Assembly (NCBI RefSeq): GCF_001436215.1
Contig: NZ_AYYP01000010.1
Coordinates: 59,912-123,911, forward strand
DNA from: Ligilactobacillus agilis DSM 20509
Lineage (GTDB): Bacteria > Bacillota > Bacilli > Lactobacillales > Lactobacillaceae
Direction: 5' to 3'
Length of the DNA stretch: 64,000 nt
The notes under the pieces were generated by a model that searched no databases, was not told the DNA's origin, and was given only the letters and a program-made list of their open reading frames with translations. Of this stretch, positions 46,801 through 55,799 are shown piece by piece (the stretch's first letter is position 1; the number at the start of each line of letters is the position of its first letter). The position numbers were made by a program, and so were the translations under genes.

Positions 46801-49239
46801 ATGGAACTTACTAAAGAGAACTTTGTGGAAAAATTTGAAGAACGGTTAGAAACAAAATATGCTCTAGATGTAAAAGATGCGACCGCTTATGAACTATATG
46901 ATACCTTATGTTCGTTAGTAAAGTCTGCTTACACTAGAAAGTGGCGTCAAACTTGGAAAGAGTACGTCAACAAAGATGAAAAACAAATTTATTATTTTTC
47001 AATTGAATTTTTGCCAGGTAAGATGCTAAAGAGCAACCTTTTAAACATGGGGTGGTTAGAAACAGTTCAAGCAGGGTTAGCAGAATTAGGAATCGACCTA
47101 GAAGATTTAGTGAAGGTTGAACCTGATATGGCCTTAGGAAACGGTGGGCTAGGTCGCTTAGCGGCTGCCTTCATGGATTCCTTAGCTTCGGATGGTTTTC
47201 CTGGAAATGGTAATGGGATTCGCTATAAGTATGGTCTATTTAAACAAAAGTTTGTTAATGGTTACCAGGTTGAATTACCTAGTGTTTGGTTGAAATCCGG
47301 GGTAGGTAATGCTTGGGAAGTAAGGCGTGATAGTAAGGCCGTTATGGTCAGAATGGGTGGTCACGTTCACCTAGAACAAAAGGGGGACTACCTTGAACCA
47401 GTTTATGAAGATGGGATGATCATCCGGGCGGTTCCTTATGATACGGGGATGGTTGGTTATCATAATCAACACGTTAATACTTTGAGACTATGGGAAGCGG
47501 AAATTCCTGAAAGTGAAGAAAATAAGTACCCAACGATTGAAGCTAGACGGCGGGTGGAAGATTTAACCGCGGTTCTTTACCCTGACGATTCAACCGAAGA
47601 CGGCCGGCGTTTACGGTTACAACAAGAATACTTCTTTGTGTCTGCTGGGGTCCAAAGTATTGTGCGGCACTACGAAAAATATGGTAAACCATTGACCGAA
47701 CTAGGAAAGCACATTGGAATTCACATCAATGATACTCACCCAGCAATGTGTGTGGCGGAATTAATGCGGATTTTATTAGATGAAAAACACATGTCCTGGG
47801 AAGATGCTTGGCAACAAACAGTCCAAGTAATGTCTTACACCAACCACACCATTATGGCGGAAGCATTGGAGAAGTGGAGCATTCAAATGATGAACGAAAT
47901 CCAACCACGGTTACTGCAAATTATTGCTGAAATTGATAACCGCTATGTTAAAGAATGGGCCGGTAAAGTTGATGGTAGTATCATTGAACGGACTCGAATC
48001 ATCTCGGGTGGTCAAGTTCATATGGCTCACCTAGCTATTATCGGTTCGCATAGCACTAATGGGGTTGCTAAGTTGCACACAGAATTATTGAAAGAAGATG
48101 TGCTCCACGACTTCTACACCCTTTATCCTGAACGCTTTAATAATAAGACTAACGGGATTACAGAACGTCGTTGGTTACAATTAGCCAACCCATCTTTGGC
48201 ACGGGTATTAGACGAAACGTTGGGGACTAACTGGCGGAGTGATATCAAACAGGTTAATAAGCTATTAGATTATGCCGATGATCAAGCTGTCCTAGATAAG
48301 TTTGGACAAGCTAAGCGTGAAAACAAGGTTCGTTTGGCCGCCGTTATCAAGGAAAAGACGGGGATTGAAGTATCTCCCGATGCAATTTTTGATGTTCAGG
48401 TAAAGAGACTACATGCTTATAAGCGGCAATTATTGAATCTGTTAAGAATTGTTAAGGTTTACCTTGATTTGAAGGATAATCCAAATCTGGATATGGTCCC
48501 ACGCGTCTTTATCTTTGGCGCTAAGGCTGCACCTAGTTATCGGTACGCCAAGTCAATCATTAAGTGTATCAATGAAGTAGCCAACTTAGTAAACAATGAT
48601 CCAAGCATTCAAGGTAAGTTGAAGGTTGTCTTCTTGGAAGATTATGGGGTAACTTTGGCTGAAAAGATTATTCCTGCGGCCGATGTCAGCGAACAAATTT
48701 CTACTGCTTCTAAGGAAGCTTCAGGAACATCTAACATGAAGTTCATGTTAAATGGTGCCTTGACGGTCGCGACTCTTGATGGGGCTAATATTGAAATTAA
48801 GGATAAAGTGGGCGACGACAATATCTTTATCTTCGGTTTAACTAAAGATCAAGTATATGAATACTATGCTAACCATGGCTATCATGGTTCAGACTATTAC
48901 TATAATGATCCAGTTATCCATCGGGTATTAGATGCATTTGTTGATGGAACGATTCCTAATATTAGTAATGAAGGGCACGAAATCTTTGATTCCTTAACTT
49001 ACTTAAACGATGACTACTTTGTTTTAGGTGATTTTGAAGACTACTTACGTGCTCAAGCTGAGGTTGATGAAGCATATCGTGATAGAAATCGTTGGAATAA
49101 GATGAGTTTGATTAATACTGCCAATGGCTGCTTCTTCTCGTCTGATGACACGATTAAGAAGTATGCTGCCGAAATCTGGAATATTAAATCAGTCACAGAA
49201 GGAAAGGAAGTAGGAACTAATGCCAAATATCCACTATAA
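46801..49239 (+). CDS. glgP: glycogen phosphorylase
   Basis: 812 residues, GT35 family. FLPGKMLKSNLLNMG near 67, LGNGGLGRLAAAFMDSLA (about 109-126), and the pyridoxal-phosphate site EASGTSNMKFMLNGALTVATLDGAN (about 639-663) are clear. It releases glucose 1-phosphate from glycogen ends. AGGGAGAGG precedes the start. The last 20 bases overlap the next gene. Confidence 0.98.
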   Translation: MELTKENFVEKFEERLETKYALDVKDATAYELYDTLCSLVKSAYTRKWRQTWKEYVNKDEKQIYYFSIEFLPGKMLKSNLLNMGWLETVQAGLAELGIDLEDLVKVEPDMALGNGGLGRLAAAFMDSLASDGFPGNGNGIRYKYGLFKQKFVNGYQVELPSVWLKSGVGNAWEVRRDSKAVMVRMGGHVHLEQKGDYLEPVYEDGMIIRAVPYDTGMVGYHNQHVNTLRLWEAEIPESEENKYPTIEARRRVEDLTAVLYPDDSTEDGRRLRLQQEYFFVSAGVQSIVRHYEKYGKPLTELGKHIGIHINDTHPAMCVAELMRILLDEKHMSWEDAWQQTVQVMSYTNHTIMAEALEKWSIQMMNEIQPRLLQIIAEIDNRYVKEWAGKVDGSIIERTRIISGGQVHMAHLAIIGSHSTNGVAKLHTELLKEDVLHDFYTLYPERFNNKTNGITERRWLQLANPSLARVLDETLGTNWRSDIKQVNKLLDYADDQAVLDKFGQAKRENKVRLAAVIKEKTGIEVSPDAIFDVQVKRLHAYKRQLLNLLRIVKVYLDLKDNPNLDMVPRVFIFGAKAAPSYRYAKSIIKCINEVANLVNNDPSIQGKLKVVFLEDYGVTLAEKIIPAADVSEQISTASKEASGTSNMKFMLNGALTVATLDGANIEIKDKVGDDNIFIFGLTKDQVYEYYANHGYHGSDYYYNDPVIHRVLDAFVDGTIPNISNEGHEIFDSLTYLNDDYFVLGDFEDYLRAQAEVDEAYRDRNRWNKMSLINTANGCFFSSDDTIKKYAAEIWNIKSVTEGKEVGTNAKYPL

Positions 49240-51058
49240 TTCGTGGATAGCAAGATATAAACGACCATTTGGTGCTATTGCTAAAGACCAAGCGGTTACA
49301 TTTGGAATTGCCGTAGCTAGTCAGACTAATCCCCAGGTAGAACTGCTGCTTAGAAAAGATGGTGAAATGTCTGCTACCAGCTACCAAATGACTTATAAGG
49401 AAGCTGATTTTTATCAGGTAACTTTAAGTTTAGAGCAGGCCGGGCTTTATTATTACTATTTTAAGATTGAGCTGGATGAAAATGGCCAGCGCGCTTGTTA
49501 CTTTTATGGCGCGGATTATGATGGCTATGGTGGTCCAGGTAGAGTTAGTGCTGGGGATAACATTACCGCTTACCAGTTAACCTGTTACCAAAACGAGGTT
49601 ACGGCTCCTAAGTGGTATCAAGGCGGAGTTTGTTACCAGATTTTTCCAGACCGGTTTTACAATGGAAATCCCAATCAAGAAATCACTGGTAAAAAGAAGA
49701 ATAGTTTTATCTATGCAACATTGGAGGATACCCCTTACTATATCAAGGATGCTAAGGGAGAAGTTGTGCGCTGGGACTTTTTTGGGGGCAATTTGAAGGG
49801 AATTAAAGCTAAGATTCCCTACCTAAAAGAGTTAGGAATTCGCGGACTTTATTTGAATCCGATTTTTTTAGCGACGACTAATCACCGCTATGATACTAAT
49901 GATTTTATGGAAATAGATCCGATGTTGGGAACAAGTGCAGATTTTAAGGACTTGTTAGACGAGTTACATCGCAATGGGATGTATCTAATCTTAGATGGCG
50001 TCTTCAATCACGTTGGAAAGGATAGTAAGTATTTTAATGCGCGTAAGCTTTATTATGGTGCTGACCAAGGGGCCGCTCAAAACGAAAATAGTCCCTACTA
50101 TTCATGGTTTAAGTTTACCCATTATCCTGATGAATATGCTTCTTGGTGGGGGGTTAAAGATCTACCGGAAGTTGATAAAGCCAACCCTAACTACCAAGCC
50201 TATATCTACGGCGCAAAAGATAGCGTCATTAGCAAGTGGACTAATTTAGGGGTAGATGGTTGGCGGTTAGACGTGGCGGATGAATTGCCGGAATACTTTA
50301 TTGAGGGAATTCGGAAAAACTTAGATGGCTTTGCAAACGAAAAGTTATTATTAGGTGAAGTTTGGGAAGACGCGTCTAACAAAATAGCACACGAGGCTAG
50401 ACGTCACTATGTAGAGGGGTCAGAACTTGATGGGGTTATGAATTATCCTTTACGCAAATGTATTTTAGATTTATTGATAAATAGCCACCAACGTCCGATC
50501 TGGTCGGTGGCGCGAGAATTAATGAGTTTGCGTGAAAACTACCCCCGGACCTTTTTCTTTAACGCGCTGAACAATTTGGGGACACATGACACGGAGCGAA
50601 TTCTAACCGCATTAGGTAATGATGAGCGTAAATTGATTGCTGCTTATGGCTTGTTATTTATGTTTCCTGGGGTGCCGTGCATCTATTACGGTGATGAAGC
50701 CGGATTGACTGGAGGCAAAGATCCTTTAAACCGGGCGTTCTTCCCATGGGGACGAGAAAACCTAACAATCCAAAAGCTGGTCAAGAAGTGGGTGCACCGG
50801 CATAACGATAGTGAGGCCTTGCAAAAAGGTGAGTTAATCATTGGTGGTAATGACAATTGCTTCATAATTTTGCGTTATACCGAAACTAAATTAGCTTTCT
50901 ATGTGCTCAATCTAAGTCAACAAACTATAGATTTAGGCCAAGAAAGTTTTGCTTTTGATCACGACAATCATAATTTGGGCGAAACGGTTGTTAAACAAGT
51001 TGCGACTACCCAGTTGCAACCATTTGAAGGATACTTTTGGCAAGGAAATCGAAGCTGA
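49220..51058 (+). CDS. apu: GH13 amylopullulanase/neopullulanase-type debranching enzyme
   Basis: 612 residues, no signal peptide, so cytoplasmic. An N-terminal CBM34-like domain (about 1-130) is followed by the GH13 barrel starting YQIFPDRFYNGNP. Catalytic regions: DGVFNHVG (about 260-267), GWRLDVADE (nucleophile Asp, about 348-356), LLGEVWED (acid Glu, about 376-383) and LGTHDTERI (about 453-461). It hydrolyses alpha-1,4 and/or alpha-1,6 bonds of glycogen or limit dextrins. It closes the operon in the way amy/apu genes do in Lactobacillus acidophilus-type glg clusters. Which bond it prefers cannot be read. Confidence 0.92.
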   Translation: MPNIHYNSWIARYKRPFGAIAKDQAVTFGIAVASQTNPQVELLLRKDGEMSATSYQMTYKEADFYQVTLSLEQAGLYYYYFKIELDENGQRACYFYGADYDGYGGPGRVSAGDNITAYQLTCYQNEVTAPKWYQGGVCYQIFPDRFYNGNPNQEITGKKKNSFIYATLEDTPYYIKDAKGEVVRWDFFGGNLKGIKAKIPYLKELGIRGLYLNPIFLATTNHRYDTNDFMEIDPMLGTSADFKDLLDELHRNGMYLILDGVFNHVGKDSKYFNARKLYYGADQGAAQNENSPYYSWFKFTHYPDEYASWWGVKDLPEVDKANPNYQAYIYGAKDSVISKWTNLGVDGWRLDVADELPEYFIEGIRKNLDGFANEKLLLGEVWEDASNKIAHEARRHYVEGSELDGVMNYPLRKCILDLLINSHQRPIWSVARELMSLRENYPRTFFFNALNNLGTHDTERILTALGNDERKLIAAYGLLFMFPGVPCIYYGDEAGLTGGKDPLNRAFFPWGRENLTIQKLVKKWVHRHNDSEALQKGELIIGGNDNCFIILRYTETKLAFYVLNLSQQTIDLGQESFAFDHDNHNLGETVVKQVATTQLQPFEGYFWQGNRS

Positions 51059-51062
51059 AACT

Positions 51063-51100
51063 AAAAAGGGAGCTAGTCGCTAACGACTAGTTCCCTTTTT
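51063..51100. terminator. bidirectional terminator after the glycogen operon
   Basis: AAAAAGGGAGCTAGTCG pairs with CGACTAGTTCCCTTTTT (one wobble) around a 4-base loop. Confidence 0.95.
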
Positions 51101-52133
51101 GGGCCGAAATTTTAAGGTATTGACTAGTAATCCAAGAAGTATGATTAAGTTGATACCAGGTAATGTTATAAGATTGAAGGGTAGCGGTTATTAAAACTTG
51201 TTGGTTGTGAGTGAATTGCTGACTTGGACGGCCAAATGGTCGCTCATAACTAGTTACTTGTTTATGAGGAACAAAGTTAATGGTTGCCAACTGATTTATT
51301 GGTTGGCTATAAGGGAGTTTAATCGCTGCTTGGTAATTGAGGGCAGATCTTTTGGTTGGCCCCGTTATTTTTTTGAAAGCAGCTGCAGTTTCTTTGATCC
51401 AAAGACTCCCGCCCATGCAGTGCCAAATTTGGCCATCAGTCAGAAGAATAGTCTGAAAAGTCTTCCAAACCGTTCCCTTAGCAAGAGTAACCGAGGTTAA
51501 GTGCCCCAACGGGTTATCATAACAAGTAATAAAGTCAAGCATCTCAAGAAAGTAAGGTTGGTAGGTAATATCTTGAATGTTATTGTTACGATAATAGTAA
51601 GTAACAACAGCTTGTTTATCTGAAAAAGTTCCCCGAATTGGACCTTTTGCAAGCAAGAGTCGATAATTTTTGATAGTGGGTGAAGCTAAAGCGTAAGACT
51701 GACCAAGGAGGCCGTTAACAAAGTGAGGTTTTGTCAAAAAGCGTCGGCTGTCTAAGTCGATACAAAAAACCCAGATATTAGCAGCGGTAATTCGCTGGTA
51801 AGTTAGGGTGATAATGCCATAAGAATCCACGAAAGTGGAGGTGAAACCTTGGATTTTAACCAGCCGATAGTGTTTGAAATTTTTAAACCTTAAGTTAAAT
51901 TTGGCCCCTAACTGACCTACAACTAATTCAGGGTCAGCTAAAGCTTGGTGGGCTTCATCTTTATAAATAATCAATAAGGTTGCGTCGCTAGTAGACGGCG
52001 TAACAGTTTTAGGACTAGGGGCAGCTTTTGGAGTAGGGACATAATGCTTTTTGGTGGCAAAATGGCGGCCCCGCTGCCGGCGGCGAATATTAAAGTTAGT
52101 GGTTAGGTTAGAAAATATTCGTGACCATAACAT
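51087..52133 (-). CDS. protein with two MucBP-like repeats and C-terminal SH3-like region
   Basis: 348 residues. The start ATG follows GGAGGGG. The first 50 residues are Arg/Lys/Pro/Thr-rich, with no hydrophobic signal segment. Two MucBP-like repeats follow (about 52-112 and 118-185), each ending in a tyrosine-rich strand (GIITLTYQR, AVVTYYYRN). The C-terminal part (about 215-345) has two SH3-like stretches around WIKETAAAFKKI and WITSQYLKISAQ. MucBP domains bind mucin in exported adhesins; export here is unclear because no signal or LPXTG anchor is visible. Confidence 0.6.
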   Translation of the reverse strand: MLWSRIFSNLTTNFNIRRRQRGRHFATKKHYVPTPKAAPSPKTVTPSTSDATLLIIYKDEAHQALADPELVVGQLGAKFNLRFKNFKHYRLVKIQGFTSTFVDSYGIITLTYQRITAANIWVFCIDLDSRRFLTKPHFVNGLLGQSYALASPTIKNYRLLLAKGPIRGTFSDKQAVVTYYYRNNNIQDITYQPYFLEMLDFITCYDNPLGHLTSVTLAKGTVWKTFQTILLTDGQIWHCMGGSLWIKETAAAFKKITGPTKRSALNYQAAIKLPYSQPINQLATINFVPHKQVTSYERPFGRPSQQFTHNQQVLITATLQSYNITWYQLNHTSWITSQYLKISAQKGN

Positions 52134-52250
52134 AAGCGCTGACCCCTCCTAGTAAAAAGTTAACTAAGTTCATTATAACGTATTCAGCTAGATTTTTTAC
52201 AAGAAAAAAGAAATAGACCGCGAAAAATAAAATGCTAGCTATTGGTAAAT

Positions 52251-52283
52251 AAAAAGCTTGGAACCACTTTAGTGACTCCAAGC
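52251..52283 (-). terminator. terminator of the DUF1827-like gene
   Basis: On the minus strand GCTTGGAGTCAC pairs with GTGGTTCCAAGC around a short loop, followed by a T-rich tail. Confidence 0.85.
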
Positions 52284-52312
52284 CAAGTCGGTAATTTGTC
52301 TAAAGCTAGTAG

Positions 52313-52597
52313 TTAACTAGCTAAATCCCAAGTAATCTGAACTAAGTTATGGTTAGCATTATCTATAGTCGGTGTGACTTCTAGGGAGGATGCTAATTCT
52401 TTGAGGACAAAATCAATTTCTTTTTGGGTGACAGGGCGAATTTTGTTAGAAATAACGACTTCTGCGTGCCCAAATTTTTTCTTGTAAACAACTTTGGAAT
52501 TGCCCAAAGAATAAACCTTAATAAAGTGGGCGTTAGATGAACGTAATTCTTCGTTGATAAAACGGTGGTAGCTGTTAGTAACGTCTGTCATAATCAT
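52313..52597 (-). CDS. small conserved protein, probably DUF1827 family
   Basis: 94 residues, soluble, mixed alpha/beta. FINEELRSSNAHFIKVYSLGNSKVVY and a C-terminal NHNLVQITWDLA are recalled as typical of the DUF1827 family of Lactobacillales, whose function is unknown. TAGGAGGGA precedes the ATG at 52597. It follows clpE in the same direction with a terminator between, so it has its own promoter. Confidence 0.65.
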   Translation of the reverse strand: MIMTDVTNSYHRFINEELRSSNAHFIKVYSLGNSKVVYKKKFGHAEVVISNKIRPVTQKEIDFVLKELASSLEVTPTIDNANHNLVQITWDLAS

Positions 52598-52708
52598 AAT
52601 TAGTCCCTCCTATACAATTAATATATTCCTTTGTACCTTAATTATACCGCAAATATTAAAAAGTTTAAATTGATAACAATTTAAAAATGAAGATTATTTT
52701 TGCTAAAT

Positions 52709-52746
52709 AAAAAAGAAGCTTACTACTTTAGTAGCAGGCTTCTTTT
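52709..52746 (-). terminator. terminator of clpE
   Basis: On the minus strand AAGAAGCCTGCTAC pairs with GTAGTAAGCTTCTT (one mismatch), followed by a T-run. Confidence 0.9.
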
Positions 52747-52755
52747 CATTAACGA

Positions 52756-54945
52756 TTAATTACTTGTTTCCGTGGTCTGGTTAGTAATTTTAATTTCGCC
52801 GTTTTCAACTTTAGCAACAAGTTGTTTTTCTGTCGGATGATCTAAGAAATAATCTGCGATTCTGTCTTCCAACTGTTCTTGAATGACGCGTCTTAGTGGC
52901 CGGGCCCCCATCTTTGGATCATAACCTAAGTCGACTAATTTAGCCTCTACCGGAGCGGTAACATGCAAGGATAAACCTTGTGGTGCTAACATATCGTTAA
53001 CATCAGCCAACATTAGGCGGACAATCTTGGTTAGGTCTTCCTTTGAAAGGGCGTTAAATTCAATGATACCGTCAAAGCGGTTTAAGAATTCGGGTTTGAA
53101 GTACTTAGTAAGTTTATCAATCACTGAGTTAGACTTACCACTAGCTTCTGCACCAAAGCCAACGTTGACAACTGAATCGCCAGAACCAGCGTTACTTGTC
53201 ATGATAATAATGGTATCTTTAAATGATACGGTCCGTCCTTGAGAATCGGTCAAGCGACCATCATCTAAGATTTGTAAGAACATATGCATAACGTCTGGAT
53301 GGGCTTTTTCTACTTCGTCAAGAAGAATTAAGCTATACGGGTGTCTCCTTACTTGTTCAGTTAATTGACCGGCTTCTTCGTAACCGACGTAGCCAGGAGG
53401 TGAACCAATTAATTTGGAAACTGAGAATTTTTCCATGTATTCACTCATGTCAAAGCGAATCATAGAGTCTTCGGTACCAAAGAGTTCCTTGGCTAGTTGC
53501 TTAGCAGTTTCGGTTTTACCAACCCCGGTTGGACCGACAAAGAGGAAGGAACCAATTGGCCGACCTGACTTGTTAAAGCCGACCCGGTTACGTCTAATTG
53601 CCCGGGCAACTTTATCAACCGCTTGGTTTTGACCGATAACATGGCTTTCCAGGGAAGCAGCCAAATTCTTGAGTTGTGACTGTTCCTTGGCCTTTAATTC
53701 ACCAACAGGGATTTTAGTCTTTTCTTCGACAATCTTTTCCATGTCTTGGTCAGTGACTAAAGGTGTATCTTCGTCAGAAACGCTGTTTTCCTTCATCTTT
53801 TCAAAGCGGTTGACTTGATCACGGTAGTAGGCTGCCTTTTCATAGTCTTCCTCTTTTAAAGCAGCTTGCTTTTGTGATTCGGCATTCTTAATTTTTTCGC
53901 TAAGGAGGTTAGGGTCCACTGCTTGAATAGTTAAATTCTTTTTAGAGCCAGCCTCGTCAAGCAAATCAATTGCCTTATCTGGAAGATACCTATCTTGAAT
54001 ATAGCGAGCAGAAAGGGTAACTGCGGCCTTTAAGGCATCTTCGCTATATTTTACGTGGTGATAAGCCTCGTATTTACTTTGAATTCCTTCAAGAATTTTG
54101 ATAGTTTCAGGGATGCTTGGTTCATCTACTTGTACTGGTTGTAAGCGTCGTGCCAAGGCGGCGTCTTTTTCGATGGAGCGGAACTCGTTTAAGGTAGTAG
54201 CACCTACTAATTGGAGTTCACCACGTGCTAAGGCAGGCTTTAAGACGTTACCTGCATCCATTCCACCTTCAGCGTTACCAGCGCCTACAATTTCATGAAT
54301 TTCATCGATGAAGAGAATGGTGTCTTGTTGTTGTTTAAGTTCGGTCATTAATTGTTGCATCCGTTGCTCGAATTGACCACGGATACCAGTTCCTTGAACT
54401 AAGGAAACAACATCAAGTCTAATAACCTTTTTATTCAATAATTTTTGAGGGACGTCACCGTCGACGATTTTTTGGGCTAGACCTTCAACGACAGCAGTCT
54501 TACCGACCCCAGCTTCCCCAATTAAGACAGGGTTATTCTTGGTCCGCCGGTTAAGAATTTCGATAACACGGGCGATTTCTTTATCACGGCCAATAACAGG
54601 GTCAATGTGTCCATTTTTGGCTTCATTGGTTAAATCTAGACCAAATTGGTCAAGAATAGAGTTGCCGCCGTTACCGTTTCGGCCGGCCTGTGGATTTGGC
54701 CGTGGTCCACCTGGCATTGAAGGGGTTGCCCCGTTAGCTTGCCCGCTAAGCGAGCGCATAATATCATCTAAGTTACCAAAGCCGAATGGATCTTGCATTA
54801 AGGCACTTAGGCCGCCATTTTGACTACTTCGTTCTTTTAAAAGTTGATAATCTTTTTGACAAAGATCGAGGGTAGTTTGTTGACCATTGACATTAGTTGT
54901 TAAATGAATGGTTGCCGGATTTTGATGACAAATTTGACAAAGCAT
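52756..54945 (-). CDS. clpE: ATP-dependent Clp protease ATP-binding subunit ClpE
   Basis: 729 residues from ATG (complement of 54943-54945); a GTG four codons earlier is possible. An N-terminal zinc-finger-like region starts [15 protein letters not shown]. Two AAA+ modules have Walker [16 protein letters not shown] and [12 protein letters not shown], with a UVR-like coiled coil between (about 340-380). ClpE unfolds damaged proteins for ClpP. The zinc finger is incomplete: the second Cys pair reads CQKD, with Asp in place of the fourth Cys. A perfect CtsR box controls it. Confidence 0.95.
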   Translation of the reverse strand: MLCQICHQNPATIHLTTNVNGQQTTLDLCQKDYQLLKERSSQNGGLSALMQDPFGFGNLDDIMRSLSGQANGATPSMPGGPRPNPQAGRNGNGGNSILDQFGLDLTNEAKNGHIDPVIGRDKEIARVIEILNRRTKNNPVLIGEAGVGKTAVVEGLAQKIVDGDVPQKLLNKKVIRLDVVSLVQGTGIRGQFEQRMQQLMTELKQQQDTILFIDEIHEIVGAGNAEGGMDAGNVLKPALARGELQLVGATTLNEFRSIEKDAALARRLQPVQVDEPSIPETIKILEGIQSKYEAYHHVKYSEDALKAAVTLSARYIQDRYLPDKAIDLLDEAGSKKNLTIQAVDPNLLSEKIKNAESQKQAALKEEDYEKAAYYRDQVNRFEKMKENSVSDEDTPLVTDQDMEKIVEEKTKIPVGELKAKEQSQLKNLAASLESHVIGQNQAVDKVARAIRRNRVGFNKSGRPIGSFLFVGPTGVGKTETAKQLAKELFGTEDSMIRFDMSEYMEKFSVSKLIGSPPGYVGYEEAGQLTEQVRRHPYSLILLDEVEKAHPDVMHMFLQILDDGRLTDSQGRTVSFKDTIIIMTSNAGSGDSVVNVGFGAEASGKSNSVIDKLTKYFKPEFLNRFDGIIEFNALSKEDLTKIVRLMLADVNDMLAPQGLSLHVTAPVEAKLVDLGYDPKMGARPLRRVIQEQLEDRIADYFLDHPTEKQLVAKVENGEIKITNQTTETSN

Positions 54946-54987
54946 TAATAAGTTCACTACCTTTCTTCAAACATTAGTCAGAAATAG

Positions 54988-55004
54988 TTTGACCATTTTT
55001 GACC
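54988..55004 (-). promoter_or_regulatory. CtsR operator of clpE
   Basis: On the minus strand GGTCAAA-AAT-GGTCAAA, a perfect tandem heptad, just downstream of the -10. Confidence 0.95.
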
Positions 55005-55016
55005 TTTGTAATTCTT

Positions 55017-55044
55017 ATTATAAAAACTTTCTTTCTAAGTGCAA
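55017..55044 (-). promoter_or_regulatory. clpE promoter
   Basis: Minus strand TTGCAC (complement of 55039-55044), 16-base spacer, TATAAT (complement of 55017-55022). The CtsR box lies at the expected start of transcription. Confidence 0.75.
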
Positions 55045-55081
55045 GTAAAAAGACTCGGTTTTAGAAAAAAGATGCAAAGCT

Positions 55082-55090
55082 TGGTATAAT
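55082..55090 (+). promoter_or_regulatory. extended -10 promoter of the 62-residue gene
   Basis: TGG-TATAAT, 53 bases before the start codon at 55144. Confidence 0.6.
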
Positions 55091-55143
55091 AGGAAATGTG
55101 TTTAAAGTCTACTTGAGTTTTAGATGCCAAATGGAGGGATTAG

Positions 55144-55332
55144 ATGGATAAAGACTACCAAAAATTATTGGAGCAGTTAGTTAGCGGAGAGTTAGCTGAG
55201 CTAGATGTTGAACAAAAGGAATTTCAAGCTTTCCAACCAGTGTTAATGGAATTTCACCAACGAAATAGTATTGTAGGTAGGGCAAAACGTGGTGGAGGTG
55301 TTAGCTACCACTATAGTAGAGACGGAATTTAA
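55144..55332 (+). CDS. small protein of 62 residues, unknown function
   Basis: ATG 55144 follows ATGGAGGGAT and an extended -10 promoter, so it is very likely expressed. The N-terminal half is acidic and helical (DKDYQKLLEQLVSGELAELDVEQKEFQAF). The C-terminal half is basic with Gly (GRAKRGGGVSYHYSRDGI). No motif recognised. Divergent from clpE and upstream of ptsH; no terminator is seen before the ptsH region. Confidence 0.75.
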   Translation: MDKDYQKLLEQLVSGELAELDVEQKEFQAFQPVLMEFHQRNSIVGRAKRGGGVSYHYSRDGI

Positions 55333-55434
55333 TCTAAATTCAAAGGTAATTAAATAATCTTTCTTGTAATAAAAAACTTGTTTTAAGTAATCAAACATGT
55401 TAATATTTCATTGATAGGGGCGGTTTCAATAAAA

Positions 55435-55448
55435 TGAAAACGTGTACT
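55435..55448 (+). promoter_or_regulatory. cre-like site upstream of ptsHI
   Basis: TGAAAACGTGTACT matches the left half and centre of the CcpA cre consensus, with mismatches at two right-hand positions. No convincing -35/-10 pair was fixed for ptsH. Confidence 0.4.
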
Positions 55449-55529
55449 AAGTTAAAATAGTACTATTTTCATGAGAGTTCGCTTCATAAAAATTAATTTA
55501 TCAACTTACTCAAAGGAGCATGATTTATT

Positions 55530-55799
55530 ATGGCAAAAGAACAACAATTCCACGTAACAGCAGAAACAGGTATCCACGCACGTCCAGCTACATTATTAGT
55601 TCAGGCTGCAAGTAAATTTAACTCAGATATCACTTTAACTTACAATGACAAGTCAGTTAACTTAAAGTCAATCATGGGTGTAATGTCACTTGGTGTAGGT
55701 CAAAATGCTGATGTTACTATCAAGGCTGAGGGTGCCGATGAAGAAGAAGCAATTGCAGCTATTGCAGAAACAATGTCAAAGGAAGGACTTGCTGAATAA
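55530..55799 (+). CDS. ptsH: phosphocarrier protein HPr
   Basis: 89 residues including Met. [11 protein letters not shown] carries the EI-phosphorylated His16 (His15 of the mature protein), and [11 protein letters not shown] carries Ser47 (mature Ser46), the HPr kinase site used for CcpA-mediated catabolite control. It passes phosphate from EI to PTS permeases such as MalT at the start of this window. The AAAGGAG site and a 1-base overlap with ptsI indicate tight coupling. Confidence 0.99.
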   Translation: MAKEQQFHVTAETGIHARPATLLVQAASKFNSDITLTYNDKSVNLKSIMGVMSLGVGQNADVTIKAEGADEEEAIAAIAETMSKEGLAE

